Positions 49,280 to 58,440 of a stretch of DNA of 64,000 nt are shown here, in pieces. Each line of letters opens with the position of its first letter. The stretch's first letter is position 1. Location of the stretch: positions 27,038-91,037 of the forward strand of contig JAFSJK010000021.1 of NCBI GenBank assembly GCA_017439305.1, in the 5' to 3' direction. A program made the translations under genes and the position numbers. This DNA comes from Bacteroidales bacterium. GTDB lineage: Bacteria; Bacteroidota; Bacteroidia; Bacteroidales; UBA932. The notes under the pieces were generated by a model, which was given only the letters and a program-made list of their open reading frames with translations, searched no databases and was not told the DNA's origin.

Positions 49280-51176
49280 TTTCATACTGATACTCCTTGC
49301 ATCCGCTTCCCAGGCATTGGCCCAGGAGGCGGATTCCCTTCGTGCCGCCCGGGTGACGGCAAGCCTCCAGGTCGCTCCCCCGTCGGCGGCCATCGCCGGG
49401 CCGCGGCTCCGGCAGGCTGCGAACCTGCCCGACGCCATCCGCGGATTCAGCGGACTGCAACTCAGGGATTACGGTGGCGCCGGCGGACTCAAGACCATCA
49501 ATGTCCGGAGCCTGGGCAGTGCCCATACGGCCATCTTCCTGGACGGCATTCCCATCGATAATGCGCAGAATGCGCAGGTGGACCTGGGACGCATCCCCAC
49601 GGATGGGCTGGAAAAAGTGGAACTGTTTCAGGGACAACGTTCCCAACTGTTGCAGACCGCCCGGGAGTATGGCAGTGCCAGCGCTTTGCACCTCACAAGT
49701 GCCCAGCCCGCACCGGAAGGAAGGAATGGTTTCAAGGTACGGCTGCGGGGAGGTTCCTTCGGAACCGTTTCCCCCGCTGCCGCCTGGGAATCCCGCTGGT
49801 CGCCAGTCCTGTCCTCCCGGGTCCAGGCGGGCTTCACCCATGCCCACGGACGTTATCCTTTCCATGTCAAGGACTTCCGGAATACGCCGGAAGGCTATAA
49901 GGGCTACGATACCGTGATGGTGCGGCAGAACTGCGACCTCATGGAGTTCCGCACGGACGCCCATCTTTTCTACACCCCCGAAGGCGGCCGCTACGACGCC
50001 CGGGTATCCTGGTACGATGCGTCCCGGGGCATCCCCGGCCCCGTTTACAAGCAGGCGGACCGATATCCCCTGTCTGATGACCGGCAGGTCGACCGGAACC
50101 TGTCCGTGCAGGCCGGTGGCGAACAGGAGTTGACCTCCGGCCTGTCCTTGCTCGTTCGGGCCAAATATGCCCGGGACGTGCTGCAATACCTGGATGTCTC
50201 GGAAATCGACCCAGCCGTATCTGCGCAATGGAACTATTTGCAGCAGAGCGGTTTCGCTTCGGTTGCCCTGGGATGGAAGGCCTCGGAACGATGGCATTTC
50301 AGCGGCGCCGTCGACGGGCAGTACGAGGCGCTGCAGTCCCGGGTCTCCGCCCGGAGGAAGACGCTCTTCACTGCCGTGTCGGCCAGCTTCCTGGACGGTC
50401 CCTGGCGCGCCTCCGCTGCCGCCCAGTACCAGTATTCGTCCGGGGCCGGAACCTACCGGTTCCTCTCCCCTTCCTTCATCCTGACCTGGACACCGGACCG
50501 ATCCTGGGAATTTGGCGGCCTCCTCAAGCGGTCTTGCCGCCTCCCCACTTTCAACGACCTGTATTACAGCCAGATAACTGTCCGGAAACTGGAGCCGGAA
50601 GAGGTTTACCAGAGCGCGGCGCACTGGTCCTGGAACCGCCGCTATGAGCACTGGCACTTCCAGGCACGGGAAGAACTCTATTTCAACTACGTGCGGAACA
50701 AGCTCATCGCCGTCCCCAACGGCAGCCTTTTCCGCTGGTCCATGTACAACCTGGGCGGCGTCCGCATCTTCGGAGATGATTGGGACCTCACGGCCTCCTG
50801 GCATTCCGGCCCCACCACCCTCGGCGCAACAGCCCGATACACCTATCAATGGGCCCACGACACCGGCACCGGCGGCCAGATCCCGTATATTCCCCTGCAC
50901 AGCGCCAACTTCCGCATCTTCTGGAATCAGGGCGGCTGGCGTGTCGACCTGCAGGGCTTTCTGACCGGAGAGCGCTTTACGTCCTCCACGAACCGGGACG
51001 ACTTCCGGATCGCCCCCTGGACCACCTGGGACGCCTCCCTGACCTATGCCTTCCCCGGCACCGGCCTCACCCTCCGGGTCCAGTTGAACAACCTTCTGAA
51101 CGCCAACTACGAGATCATCCGGCAGTATCCCATGCCGGGGTTCAATGCGTTCTGCACCCTTGATTATCTCTTCTGA
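49254..51176 (+). CDS. TonB-dependent receptor, BtuB-like
   Basis: 640 residues, the size of small BtuB-type receptors. No ATG exists in frame at the front; a TTG at 49254 inside the FKBP gene gives a good signal peptide (SCSFILILLASASQALAQ). The plug domain follows (ANLPDAIRGFSGLQLRDYGG, TINVRSLGSAHTAIFLDGIP), then a 22-strand-type barrel ending in aromatic DYLF. A TonB box is hard to see (ADSLRAARVTAS). It is followed by a YncE-like lipoprotein, as in BtuB-BtuG cobamide uptake loci. Cobamide as substrate is inferred from this pairing; no cobalamin riboswitch is visible upstream. Confidence 0.82.
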   Translation: MSNSLRSCSFILILLASASQALAQEADSLRAARVTASLQVAPPSAAIAGPRLRQAANLPDAIRGFSGLQLRDYGGAGGLKTINVRSLGSAHTAIFLDGIPIDNAQNAQVDLGRIPTDGLEKVELFQGQRSQLLQTAREYGSASALHLTSAQPAPEGRNGFKVRLRGGSFGTVSPAAAWESRWSPVLSSRVQAGFTHAHGRYPFHVKDFRNTPEGYKGYDTVMVRQNCDLMEFRTDAHLFYTPEGGRYDARVSWYDASRGIPGPVYKQADRYPLSDDRQVDRNLSVQAGGEQELTSGLSLLVRAKYARDVLQYLDVSEIDPAVSAQWNYLQQSGFASVALGWKASERWHFSGAVDGQYEALQSRVSARRKTLFTAVSASFLDGPWRASAAAQYQYSSGAGTYRFLSPSFILTWTPDRSWEFGGLLKRSCRLPTFNDLYYSQITVRKLEPEEVYQSAAHWSWNRRYEHWHFQAREELYFNYVRNKLIAVPNGSLFRWSMYNLGGVRIFGDDWDLTASWHSGPTTLGATARYTYQWAHDTGTGGQIPYIPLHSANFRIFWNQGGWRVDLQGFLTGERFTSSTNRDDFRIAPWTTWDASLTYAFPGTGLTLRVQLNNLLNANYEIIRQYPMPGFNAFCTLDYLF

Positions 51177-51182
51177 AAAGCG

Positions 51183-51190
51183 TATCTTTG
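51183..51190 (+). promoter_or_regulatory. -7 box of the BtuG-like gene
   Basis: TATCTTTG, perfect TAnnTTTG, 22 nt before the ATG; too little leader for a riboswitch. Confidence 0.66.
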
Positions 51191-51212
51191 CGCATTCCAA
51201 GTTCTTTAACAG

Positions 51213-52364
51213 ATGAAAAAGATTTCACTGCTGGTTTTCAGCGCGGTGCTGGTCGCGATAGCCTCCTGCACCAAGGAAAACGCCTCCGAAGTCACATTCG
51301 CGGGTATCGAAGTCGAAGTAGGTGAACAAAATGGCAGCTTCTCCAAGCTGTACATCCTCAACGAGGGTACCTTCCCGGACGAATCGACCCTCGACCTGCT
51401 GGACTTCAAGAACAAGAAATACTGCACCGACATCTTTGCACAGGCCAATCCCGAGGTCGCGCAAGGCATCGGCAACACGGGCAACGACATGGCCGTCGTG
51501 AACGGCAAGTTATGGGTGCTCCTGAACGCATCCAACCAGGTCGCCGTCCTGCATCTTCCGGATGCCAAGCTGGAGCGCGTCCTGGATGTGGAAAGCCCCC
51601 GGTACATTGCCGCAGAAGGGAAGTACGCCTATATAACTTCCTATGCCGGAGCGGTTTACGGATCCGAAGAGATGGTAGCCGGAAAGGTATATCGCATCGA
51701 CACGGGGAACTACGAAACCCAGACCGTCGAAGTGGGCTACCAGCCGGAAGGCCTGGCCGTCCTCGGAAATAAACTGTATGTCGCCAACAGCGGCGGCTAC
51801 AACTGGATGCACGACAACCGTATCTCGGTCATCGACCTGGCCTCCTTCAAACTGGACAAGCAGGTCCGGACCCCGGTGACGAACCTGTTCCAGATGGTCG
51901 TTGCCCAGGACAAGGTGTGGTTCTCCTCCTATGGCGAATCCACCTGGAGCCAGGACGCCGAAGGCAATTGGATCCAGTCCGTTTCGGCTCCCCAGACGCT
52001 TGTATCGATGACTCCGGATGGGAAGTTCACCGAGTGGGACGGGGTTCACGCCAACCGCATTTCGCTCTGCGGCAACACCCTGGTCGCCTTCGGCAACGAT
52101 GCCGAGATGGAAGGCGGCTTCGACAACTGCCTCTATCTGGTCAACACGACCGGGACAACCTTCCAGAAAGTGCACTTCGCCGATACCGACCTCAAAATTG
52201 TCGGCAACCCGTACGCCGTTCTGATGAACGGTTCCAACAACGACATCTATATCGCTGACGCCAGCTTCACCGGCGGCAGCAAACTGCACTGCTTCGACAG
52301 TGCCCTGAAGCATAAATGGACGGTGGAGACAGGGGTCGGAACCGGCCACCTGCTGCTGCAGTAA
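51213..52364 (+). CDS. YncE-like beta-propeller lipoprotein (BtuG-like)
   Basis: 383 residues with a lipoprotein signal (LLVFSAVLVAIASC, Cys19). A seven-bladed YncE/DUF5074-type propeller follows: FSKLYILNEGTFPDESTLDL opens blade one, and blades recur with patterns like GNKLYVANSGG, ISVIDLASFKL and NDIYIADASF. BtuG in Bacteroides is a surface-exposed cobamide-binding lipoprotein next to BtuB, and gene order here matches. It abuts the convergent CYTH gene with no space between stops. Confidence 0.8.
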   Translation: MKKISLLVFSAVLVAIASCTKENASEVTFAGIEVEVGEQNGSFSKLYILNEGTFPDESTLDLLDFKNKKYCTDIFAQANPEVAQGIGNTGNDMAVVNGKLWVLLNASNQVAVLHLPDAKLERVLDVESPRYIAAEGKYAYITSYAGAVYGSEEMVAGKVYRIDTGNYETQTVEVGYQPEGLAVLGNKLYVANSGGYNWMHDNRISVIDLASFKLDKQVRTPVTNLFQMVVAQDKVWFSSYGESTWSQDAEGNWIQSVSAPQTLVSMTPDGKFTEWDGVHANRISLCGNTLVAFGNDAEMEGGFDNCLYLVNTTGTTFQKVHFADTDLKIVGNPYAVLMNGSNNDIYIADASFTGGSKLHCFDSALKHKWTVETGVGTGHLLLQ

Positions 52365-52832
52365 CTACCAGGTTTTAAACGGATTACGGGCGAGATACGA
52401 GTTATAGTACCGTTTGTCGCCCGTGACTTCCTGCCCCAGCCAGGACGGTTTTTCGAAAGCCTCGTCTTCGCTTCCGAGTTCAATCTCCGCCATCACGAGG
52501 CCCTCGTTCTCTCCGTGGAATTCATCCACCTCGAAGGAACGGTTCCCCGCCGGAATGATCCAGCGGGTCTTGTCCACGCACCCGGGTTTGCAAAGCTGGA
52601 ACAGATCCTCCGCCTCCTGCAGGGAGAGTTCCTTCTCCCACTCCGGACGGCTTCCCAGGCCGATAAATGGCCCCTTGACGGTCAAGATTCCCCGTCCGTC
52701 GCGGATGCGCACCCGCACGCTCCGCCCGCTGTCATGGGCGATATAACCCTGGCGGATGCGGTGGGACTCCACCGCCTGCCCCTTGTAACAGTCGTCCTTC
52801 ACCAGGAACTTCCGTTCAATCTCTATCTGCAT
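52365..52832 (-). CDS. CYTH-domain triphosphatase-like protein
   Basis: 155 residues covering one CYTH tunnel fold. MQIEIERKFLV gives the ExExK metal/triphosphate motif, SVRVRIRDGRGILTVKGP the Arg/Lys strand pair, and FEVDEFHGENEGLVMAEIEL the acidic strands. Short bacterial CYTH proteins are tripolyphosphatases or adenylate cyclase-like. It starts one base after the nadD stop and shares that operon; its own stop directly touches the BtuG-like stop. Confidence 0.9.
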   Translation of the reverse strand: MQIEIERKFLVKDDCYKGQAVESHRIRQGYIAHDSGRSVRVRIRDGRGILTVKGPFIGLGSRPEWEKELSLQEAEDLFQLCKPGCVDKTRWIIPAGNRSFEVDEFHGENEGLVMAEIELGSEDEAFEKPSWLGQEVTGDKRYYNSYLARNPFKTW

Positions 52833-52833
52833 A

Positions 52834-53391
52834 TCACATCAACCAAGGGGACATGTCCCGCCCGGCGGCGAGACCGTCACGGATTTCCGTAGAGGAGATA
52901 TCGATCCGGGGCGCCTTCAGCAATTCTATCCTGTAATCCGGGCACTCCCGCATCAGGCGCGCCTTCAAATGACCTCGATGATATCCCTTCCTCGGGAATA
53001 CCACGACGCCATATTCGCGCAGGATACGCCCATAGTCACGCCAACGTGGAAAACTCTCCAGATTGTCGGCACCGATGACGAGCCTGAACTCGTTCTCCGG
53101 TTCGCGCACCCGCAGCGCATCCAACGTACGGATCGTATAATGAGGAGGTTCCATCCCGAGTTCGATGTCATCGACCCATACCCGGATCTCCGGATGCCGT
53201 TTCACCGCGGCCACTGCCGCCTCGTACCGTTCCCGTCCGCTCAGCGCGTTGGCGGCGTCCTTGAACGGACTCTGCGGCGACACGATGAGGTACACCCAAT
53301 CAAACGCCGCATCGTGCGTCAGATACTCCATGATGGCCTGATGGCCGATATGTAACGGGTTGAACGACCCGGAATAGACGGCGATTCTCAC
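52834..53391 (-). CDS. nadD: Nicotinate-nucleotide adenylyltransferase
   Basis: 185 residues. It adenylylates nicotinate mononucleotide in NAD synthesis. The nucleotidyltransferase motif SGSFNPLHIGHQAIMEYL (HxGH at 17-20) is at the start and ISSTEIRDGLAAGRD, the second ATP motif, near the end. It overlaps gmk by four bases, a common Bacteroidota arrangement. Confidence 0.94.
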   Translation of the reverse strand: MRIAVYSGSFNPLHIGHQAIMEYLTHDAAFDWVYLIVSPQSPFKDAANALSGRERYEAAVAAVKRHPEIRVWVDDIELGMEPPHYTIRTLDALRVREPENEFRLVIGADNLESFPRWRDYGRILREYGVVVFPRKGYHRGHLKARLMRECPDYRIELLKAPRIDISSTEIRDGLAAGRDMSPWLM

Positions 53392-53951
53392 TCGGCCAAA
53401 AATGAATCGACCATGGCTTCGGCCTCGGCGAAGGCGGTGGCGAGGTCGTCGTTGATGAGGACCTTGTCGAACTGCGGGGCATAGGTCATTTCTTCGGCGG
53501 CCTTGGCGACGCGCTTTTCGATGTCTTCGGCGGAATCCGTTCCGCGCTTGACCAGACGTTCGCGCAGGACCTCAACGGAAGGGGCCTGGATGAAAACGGA
53601 GAGCGCCTGGTCGCCGAAGTACTTCTTCAGGTTCACGCCGCCCTTGACGTCCACGTCGAAGATGATGACGTGTCCGCGGGACCAGATACGGTTCACCTCC
53701 GCCTTGAGGGTGCCGTAGAATCGGTCGGGATACACTTCCTCGAACTCCACGAACTTGTCGTCCCGGACCAGGAGGCGGAAGATGTCAGCGGAGTAGAAGA
53801 AATACTCCACGCCGTCCTTCTCTTCGCCGCGCGGCAGTCGGGAAGTCGCCGAGACGGAGAACTCGACCTCCGGATGGAGACCCAGGATATGGTTCACGAT
53901 GGTGCTCTTGCCCGAACCGGACGGGGCGGAGAAAATCAAAACTTTGTTCAT
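53388..53951 (-). CDS. gmk: Guanylate kinase
   Basis: 187 residues from the ATG at 53951 (MNKVLIFSAPSGSGKST). The P-loop SGSGKST, the GMP-binding SATSRLPRGEEKDGVEY and the YPDRFYGT block are all present. Converts GMP to GDP. The promoter box at 53979-53986 leaves a 28-nt leader and excludes the ATG at 53981. Confidence 0.96.
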   Translation of the reverse strand: MNKVLIFSAPSGSGKSTIVNHILGLHPEVEFSVSATSRLPRGEEKDGVEYFFYSADIFRLLVRDDKFVEFEEVYPDRFYGTLKAEVNRIWSRGHVIIFDVDVKGGVNLKKYFGDQALSVFIQAPSVEVLRERLVKRGTDSAEDIEKRVAKAAEEMTYAPQFDKVLINDDLATAFAEAEAMVDSFLAE

Positions 53952-53978
53952 CTTCCTGTCATTGGGTTTGGTATCATA

Positions 53979-53986
53979 CAAAAATA
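53979..53986 (-). promoter_or_regulatory. -7 box of the gmk-nadD-CYTH operon
   Basis: Minus strand TATTTTTG, perfect TAnnTTTG. Confidence 0.7.
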
Positions 53987-54043
53987 ATCATTTTTAGGGA
54001 TATCAATGGCGGAAGAGTCCTTTTTATTTATTTTAAAAATAGT

Positions 54044-54051
54044 TAAATTTG
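54044..54051 (+). promoter_or_regulatory. -7 box of the aldolase gene
   Basis: TAAATTTG, perfect TAnnTTTG, about 41 nt before the ATG. Confidence 0.7.
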
Positions 54052-54092
54052 CGGATGCATACAGAAGCGTAATCTGTTAACATCGTTATACT

Positions 54093-55094
54093 ATGGTATC
54101 TTACAAAGAATTGGGTCTTGTGAACACCCGCGAAATGTTCGCCAAGGCTGTTGATGGCGGTTACGCCATCCCCGCTTTCAATTTCAACAACATGGAGCAG
54201 CTCCAGGCCATCATCCAGGCCGCTGCCGAGACCAAGTCCCCGGTCATCCTCCAGGTCTCCAAGGGCGCACGCAACTATGCCAACGCCACCCTTCTCCGCT
54301 ACATGGCCGAGGGTGCCGTCGCCTATGCGAAGGAACTCGGTTGGGAGCATCCCCAGATCTGCCTCCACCTGGACCACGGCGACAGCTTCGAAACCTGCAA
54401 GAGCTGCGTTGACACGGGCTTCTCTTCCGTGATGATCGACGCCTCCTCCCTCCCGTACGAGGAGAACATCGCCCTTACCAAGAAAGTGGTTGAATACGCC
54501 CACCAGTTCGACGTGACCGTCGAGGCCGAACTCGGCGTTCTCGCCGGTGTCGAGGATGAGGTTTCCGCCGCGGAATCCCATTATACCAAGCCGGAAGAGG
54601 TCATCGACTTCGCTACCCGCACCGGCTGCGACTCCCTTGCCATCTCCATCGGCACCTCCCACGGCGCCTACAAGTTCACCCCGGAGCAGTGCACCCGCGA
54701 CCCGAAGACCGGCCGTCTGATTCCCCCGCCGCTCGCCTTCGACGTCCTGCACGAGATTGAAAAGAAGCTCCCTGGCTTCCCGATCGTCCTCCACGGCTCC
54801 TCCTCCGTTCCGCAGGAGTATGTCGACATGTGCAACAAGTACGGCGGCAATCTCCCGAATGCCGTAGGTATTCCCGAGGAGCAGCTCCGCGAGGCCTCCA
54901 AGAGCGCTGTCTGCAAGATCAACATCGACTCCGACAGCCGTCTGGCGATGACCGGTGCCATCCGCAAGTACATGGCTGAGAACCCGAGCCACTTCGACCC
55001 GCGCCAGTATCTCAAGCCCGCCCGCGAGGAAATGAAGAAGATGTACATCCACAAGATCGTCAACGTCCTCGGTTCCGACGGAAAGGCGGAGTAA
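54093..55094 (+). CDS. Fructose-bisphosphate aldolase, class II
   Basis: 333 residues. Zn-dependent cleavage of fructose-1,6-bisphosphate in glycolysis. CLHLDHGDSFETCKSCVDTG holds the catalytic Asp and first Zn histidines, VEAELGVLAGVEDE the Glu site, ISIGTSHGAYKF and VLHGSSSVPQE the later His and phosphate sites, and KINIDSDSR the product site. Codon use is strongly biased to C-ending codons, as in highly expressed genes here. It ends in a clear terminator. Confidence 0.96.
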   Translation: MVSYKELGLVNTREMFAKAVDGGYAIPAFNFNNMEQLQAIIQAAAETKSPVILQVSKGARNYANATLLRYMAEGAVAYAKELGWEHPQICLHLDHGDSFETCKSCVDTGFSSVMIDASSLPYEENIALTKKVVEYAHQFDVTVEAELGVLAGVEDEVSAAESHYTKPEEVIDFATRTGCDSLAISIGTSHGAYKFTPEQCTRDPKTGRLIPPPLAFDVLHEIEKKLPGFPIVLHGSSSVPQEYVDMCNKYGGNLPNAVGIPEEQLREASKSAVCKINIDSDSRLAMTGAIRKYMAENPSHFDPRQYLKPAREEMKKMYIHKIVNVLGSDGKAE

Positions 55095-55113
55095 TTCCCT
55101 GTCACATACTATG

Positions 55114-55148
55114 AAAAACGGCTTCTGCTCCTGCAGGGGCCGTTTTTT
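55114..55148 (+). terminator. Terminator of the aldolase gene
   Basis: AAAAACGGC (55114-55122) pairs with GCCGTTTTT (55139-55147), with extra inner CTGC/GCAG pairing. Confidence 0.82.
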
Positions 55149-55181
55149 GTCAGAGGGGTTGACTTTTCCTCTCCGTTTGGC

Positions 55182-55189
55182 TATCTTTG
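55182..55189 (+). promoter_or_regulatory. -33/-7 promoter of the tricorn gene
   Basis: TATCTTTG with TTG at 55159-55161, 20 nt upstream: a textbook Bacteroidota promoter, 20 nt before the ATG at 55210. Confidence 0.8.
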
Positions 55190-55209
55190 TACAAAGCACA
55201 AGACTGATT

Positions 55210-58200
55210 ATGAAACGATTGATTGCGACTTTCGCGCTGCTGGCCGCTGCGGCCGGCATGACGGCGCGGGCCGACGAAGCGCGCCTGCTGCGCTTCCCGG
55301 CTACGAATTCCTCCGAAGTGGCGTTCTCCTATGCCGGCGACCTGTGGACCGTCCCCATCCAGGGCGGCGAAGCCCGGCGGCTCACTTCCCACATCGGTTA
55401 CGAAATGTTCGCCCGCTATTCCCCCGACGGGAAAAACATCGCTTTTACGGGCGAGTATGACGGAAACCGCGAAGTGTACCTGATTCCGGCGAAGGGCGGC
55501 GAACCCGTACGGCTCACCTATACCGCCACCAACGGACGCGACGACCTGGGAGACCGGATGGGCCCGAACAACATCGTGATGGCCTGGTCCCCGGACGGGA
55601 AGCAGATTGTCTATCGCAACCGGATCGGCGACGGTTTCCCCGGCAAGCTCTGGACCATCGCGCCGGAAGGCGGGATGCCCGTGCAGGTTCCCCTTCCGGA
55701 AGGAGGTTTCTGCTCATATTCCCCTGACGGGCAAAGACTTGCATACAACCGCGTGATGCGTGAATTCCGTACCTGGAAGTATTATCGCGGCGGCATGGCG
55801 GATGATGTGTGGGTGTATGACCCGAAGGCCGGAAAAGTGGAGAATATCACAAACAACGACGCCCAGGACATCTTCCCGATGTGGATCGGCGACGAGATTT
55901 TCTTCGCCTCCGACCGGGACATGGTCATGAACCTCTTCGTCTACAATACGAAGACCCGGACGACGGAGAAGGTGACGGACTTCAAGGAATTCGATGTCAA
56001 GTTCCCGTCCACCGATGGCAGGACCATCGTCTTCGAGAACGGCGGATGGCTGTACAAACTGGATCCCAAGACCCGGAAGGCCACCCGGATTCCCGTCACG
56101 CTGGCCTCCGACGACATCTATGGCCGCACCGAGCGGAAATCCGTCGCCGACAAGCGGACGGGCATGAGCCTGTCCCCGGACGGTGCCCGCATGGTCGTGA
56201 CCGCACGCGGCGAAGTATTCGACGTACCTGTGGAGCAGGGTGTTACCCGCAACATCAGCCGCACGCCCGGTTCCAACGACCGGAGTGCCGACTGGAGTCC
56301 GGACGGCAAGTGGATCGCCTGGATCGGCGATGCCACCGGCGAGACGGAAATCTATCTGTATGATGCCGTCAAGGGCGGTGAACCGGTACAGGTCACGAAG
56401 GATACAGACACCTATATCCGCTCCATCCAGTGGAGTCCGGACAGCAAGCACATCCTGTACGGCGACCGCAAGAACCGCCTTGTTGAGGTCGATCCTTTCG
56501 CGAAGACCCGCCGCACGTTGATGGAGAACCCCGAGGCTGAATTCCGGATGGTGGAATACTCTCCGGACAGCAAGTGGCTGGCTTATACCCGCCCGGCGAA
56601 GAACGAGATGAACATCGTCTACCTGTACAACATCGCGGAAGGAAAGGAATACCCGGTGACCGACCGCTGGTACAACAGCGGCAGCCCGGCCTTCAGCACC
56701 GATGGCAAGTACCTGATCTTCACCTCCGACCGCGACATGAACCCGCAGTACAGCCAGATTGAATGGAATTATGCCTTCGGTAACATGTCCGGTGTATACG
56801 TCGCCATGCTGTCCAAAGATACGCCCTCCCCGCTGATTGCGAAGGATGCCGAAGTGAAGGTAGAGACCACTCCCGCGAAAGCGGAAGCGGCTCCTGCCAA
56901 ACCGGAAACGAAGATCGAACCGGAAGGAATCGGCGACCGGATCATCAAGCTGCCCGTCAGCGGACGCGGTTTCTATAGTGACGGTTCCAAGCTATGGTAC
57001 AGCGGCATGCGCGGCACGCGCGTATTTGACTTCGCTACCGGGAAGGATGAAGACTGCACCGACGCCCGGATGATGGCCCGCAATGGGGACAAGAAAGCCC
57101 TGTTCGTGCGGGGACGCGACCTCTTCGTAGCCGCTCCCGGCCCGAAGGTTTCCCTCCAGGACAAAGTGTCGATGGACGGCCTTGTCGCGACGGTCGACTA
57201 CAGCCAGGAATGGCCGCAGCTCTACGACGAGGTATGGCGCGCCTTCCGCGACGGATACTATCTGGAGAACATGCATGGACGCGACTGGAAGGCCGTCAAG
57301 GCCAAATATGAAGTCCTGGTGCCCTATGCCAAGACCCGTCTGGATGTGAACTACATCATCGGCGAGATGATTTCCGAGGTGGCGAGCGGCCACGCCTACG
57401 TCACCGCTCCCGCCGACTATCCCAAGCCGGAACGGATTCCGATGGGACTCCTGGGGGCCGAACTGTCCAAGGTGAAGGACGGCTTCCGCATCGACCGCAT
57501 CCTCCAGGGCGCGACCTATCGGCCCGAACTGCGCTCCCCGCTCCAGGAGCCCGGTCTCGGCGTGAAGGAAGGCGACGTGATTACGGCCATCGACGGTGTG
57601 CCGCTCAAGGACGTGGACAACATCTACAAGCTGCTCGTGGGCAAGGCCGACGTCCTCACAGAACTTTCCATTGGCGGCAAGAAAGTGATTGTCAAGCCCA
57701 TCGCCGACGAATATCCGCTCTATCACTTCGAGTGGATCCAGAAGTGCATCCGCACCGTAGAGGAAAAATCCGGTGGAAAGGTGGGATACATCTACATCCC
57801 GGACATGGGACCGGAAGGCCTGTCCGAGTGGGCGCGGTACTACTATCCGCAGCTGGACAAGGAAGCCCTCATCATCGACGACCGTGAGAATGGCGGCGGC
57901 AACATCTCCCCGATGATCATCGAACGCCTCCAGCGCGAGGTGTACCGGATGACAATGCGCCGCGGTTCCACCCTGACCGGTACCGTTCCGGAAGGCACAC
58001 ACACCGGCCCTAAGGTGTTGCTGATCAACAAGTATTCTGCGTCCGACGGCGACCTGTTCCCGTGGAGCTTCAAGGCCAACAACCTGGGCACCGTCATCGG
58101 CACGCGCACCTGGGGCGGCATCGTGGGCATCAGCGGCTCCCTGCCGTACATGGACGGAACCGATGTCCGCGTCCCGTTCTTCACGAACTATGACGCGAAG

Positions 58201-58404
58201 ACCGGCGAATGGATCGTGGAGAACCACGGCGTGGATCCGGACATCCTCCTGGACAACGATCCCATCCGCGAACAGGCCGGTGAGGACCAGCAGCTCCTCA
58301 AGGCCATCGAGGTGGCCCTCGAGCAAATCAAGGACCGCAAGCCGCTTCCGGGCATCCCGGCCCCGAGAACCTTCAAGGACCTCGGACTTCCCGAGATGGA
58401 GTAA
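55210..58404 (+). CDS. Exported tricorn-type protease (S41 family)
   Basis: 1064 residues from the ATG at 55210, which opens a signal peptide (MKRLIATFALLAAAAGMTARA). Two TolB/WD40-like propellers (about 25-560) carry many YSPDGK, WSPDGK and YSPDSK blades. A Glu/Lys/Ala linker (about 565-585) is followed by a β-domain, a PDZ (about 755-830, GVKEGDVITAIDGVPLKDVD) and an S41 protease domain. NKYSASDGDLFPWSFK carries the catalytic Ser, and ENGGGNISPMIIERL the oxyanion region. Tricorn homologues trim peptides; this one works in the periplasm. The promoter, downstream terminator and frame show a single-gene unit. Confidence 0.93.
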   Translation: MKRLIATFALLAAAAGMTARADEARLLRFPATNSSEVAFSYAGDLWTVPIQGGEARRLTSHIGYEMFARYSPDGKNIAFTGEYDGNREVYLIPAKGGEPVRLTYTATNGRDDLGDRMGPNNIVMAWSPDGKQIVYRNRIGDGFPGKLWTIAPEGGMPVQVPLPEGGFCSYSPDGQRLAYNRVMREFRTWKYYRGGMADDVWVYDPKAGKVENITNNDAQDIFPMWIGDEIFFASDRDMVMNLFVYNTKTRTTEKVTDFKEFDVKFPSTDGRTIVFENGGWLYKLDPKTRKATRIPVTLASDDIYGRTERKSVADKRTGMSLSPDGARMVVTARGEVFDVPVEQGVTRNISRTPGSNDRSADWSPDGKWIAWIGDATGETEIYLYDAVKGGEPVQVTKDTDTYIRSIQWSPDSKHILYGDRKNRLVEVDPFAKTRRTLMENPEAEFRMVEYSPDSKWLAYTRPAKNEMNIVYLYNIAEGKEYPVTDRWYNSGSPAFSTDGKYLIFTSDRDMNPQYSQIEWNYAFGNMSGVYVAMLSKDTPSPLIAKDAEVKVETTPAKAEAAPAKPETKIEPEGIGDRIIKLPVSGRGFYSDGSKLWYSGMRGTRVFDFATGKDEDCTDARMMARNGDKKALFVRGRDLFVAAPGPKVSLQDKVSMDGLVATVDYSQEWPQLYDEVWRAFRDGYYLENMHGRDWKAVKAKYEVLVPYAKTRLDVNYIIGEMISEVASGHAYVTAPADYPKPERIPMGLLGAELSKVKDGFRIDRILQGATYRPELRSPLQEPGLGVKEGDVITAIDGVPLKDVDNIYKLLVGKADVLTELSIGGKKVIVKPIADEYPLYHFEWIQKCIRTVEEKSGGKVGYIYIPDMGPEGLSEWARYYYPQLDKEALIIDDRENGGGNISPMIIERLQREVYRMTMRRGSTLTGTVPEGTHTGPKVLLINKYSASDGDLFPWSFKANNLGTVIGTRTWGGIVGISGSLPYMDGTDVRVPFFTNYDAKTGEWIVENHGVDPDILLDNDPIREQAGEDQQLLKAIEVALEQIKDRKPLPGIPAPRTFKDLGLPEME

Positions 58405-58410
58405 GACGAA

Positions 58411-58440
58411 AAACGGCGCCGTTGAAGGCGCCGTTTTTTA
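58411..58440. terminator. Bidirectional terminator between the tricorn gene and copA
   Basis: AAACGGCGCC (58411-58420) pairs with GGCGCCGTTT (58427-58436), loop GTTGAA, followed by Ts on both strands. It overlaps the copA stop. Confidence 0.85.

Noticed and set aside
49263-51200. Minus-strand 645-codon frame opposite the TonB receptor
   Set aside because: No signal peptide or fold; the receptor on the plus strand has plug and barrel features.
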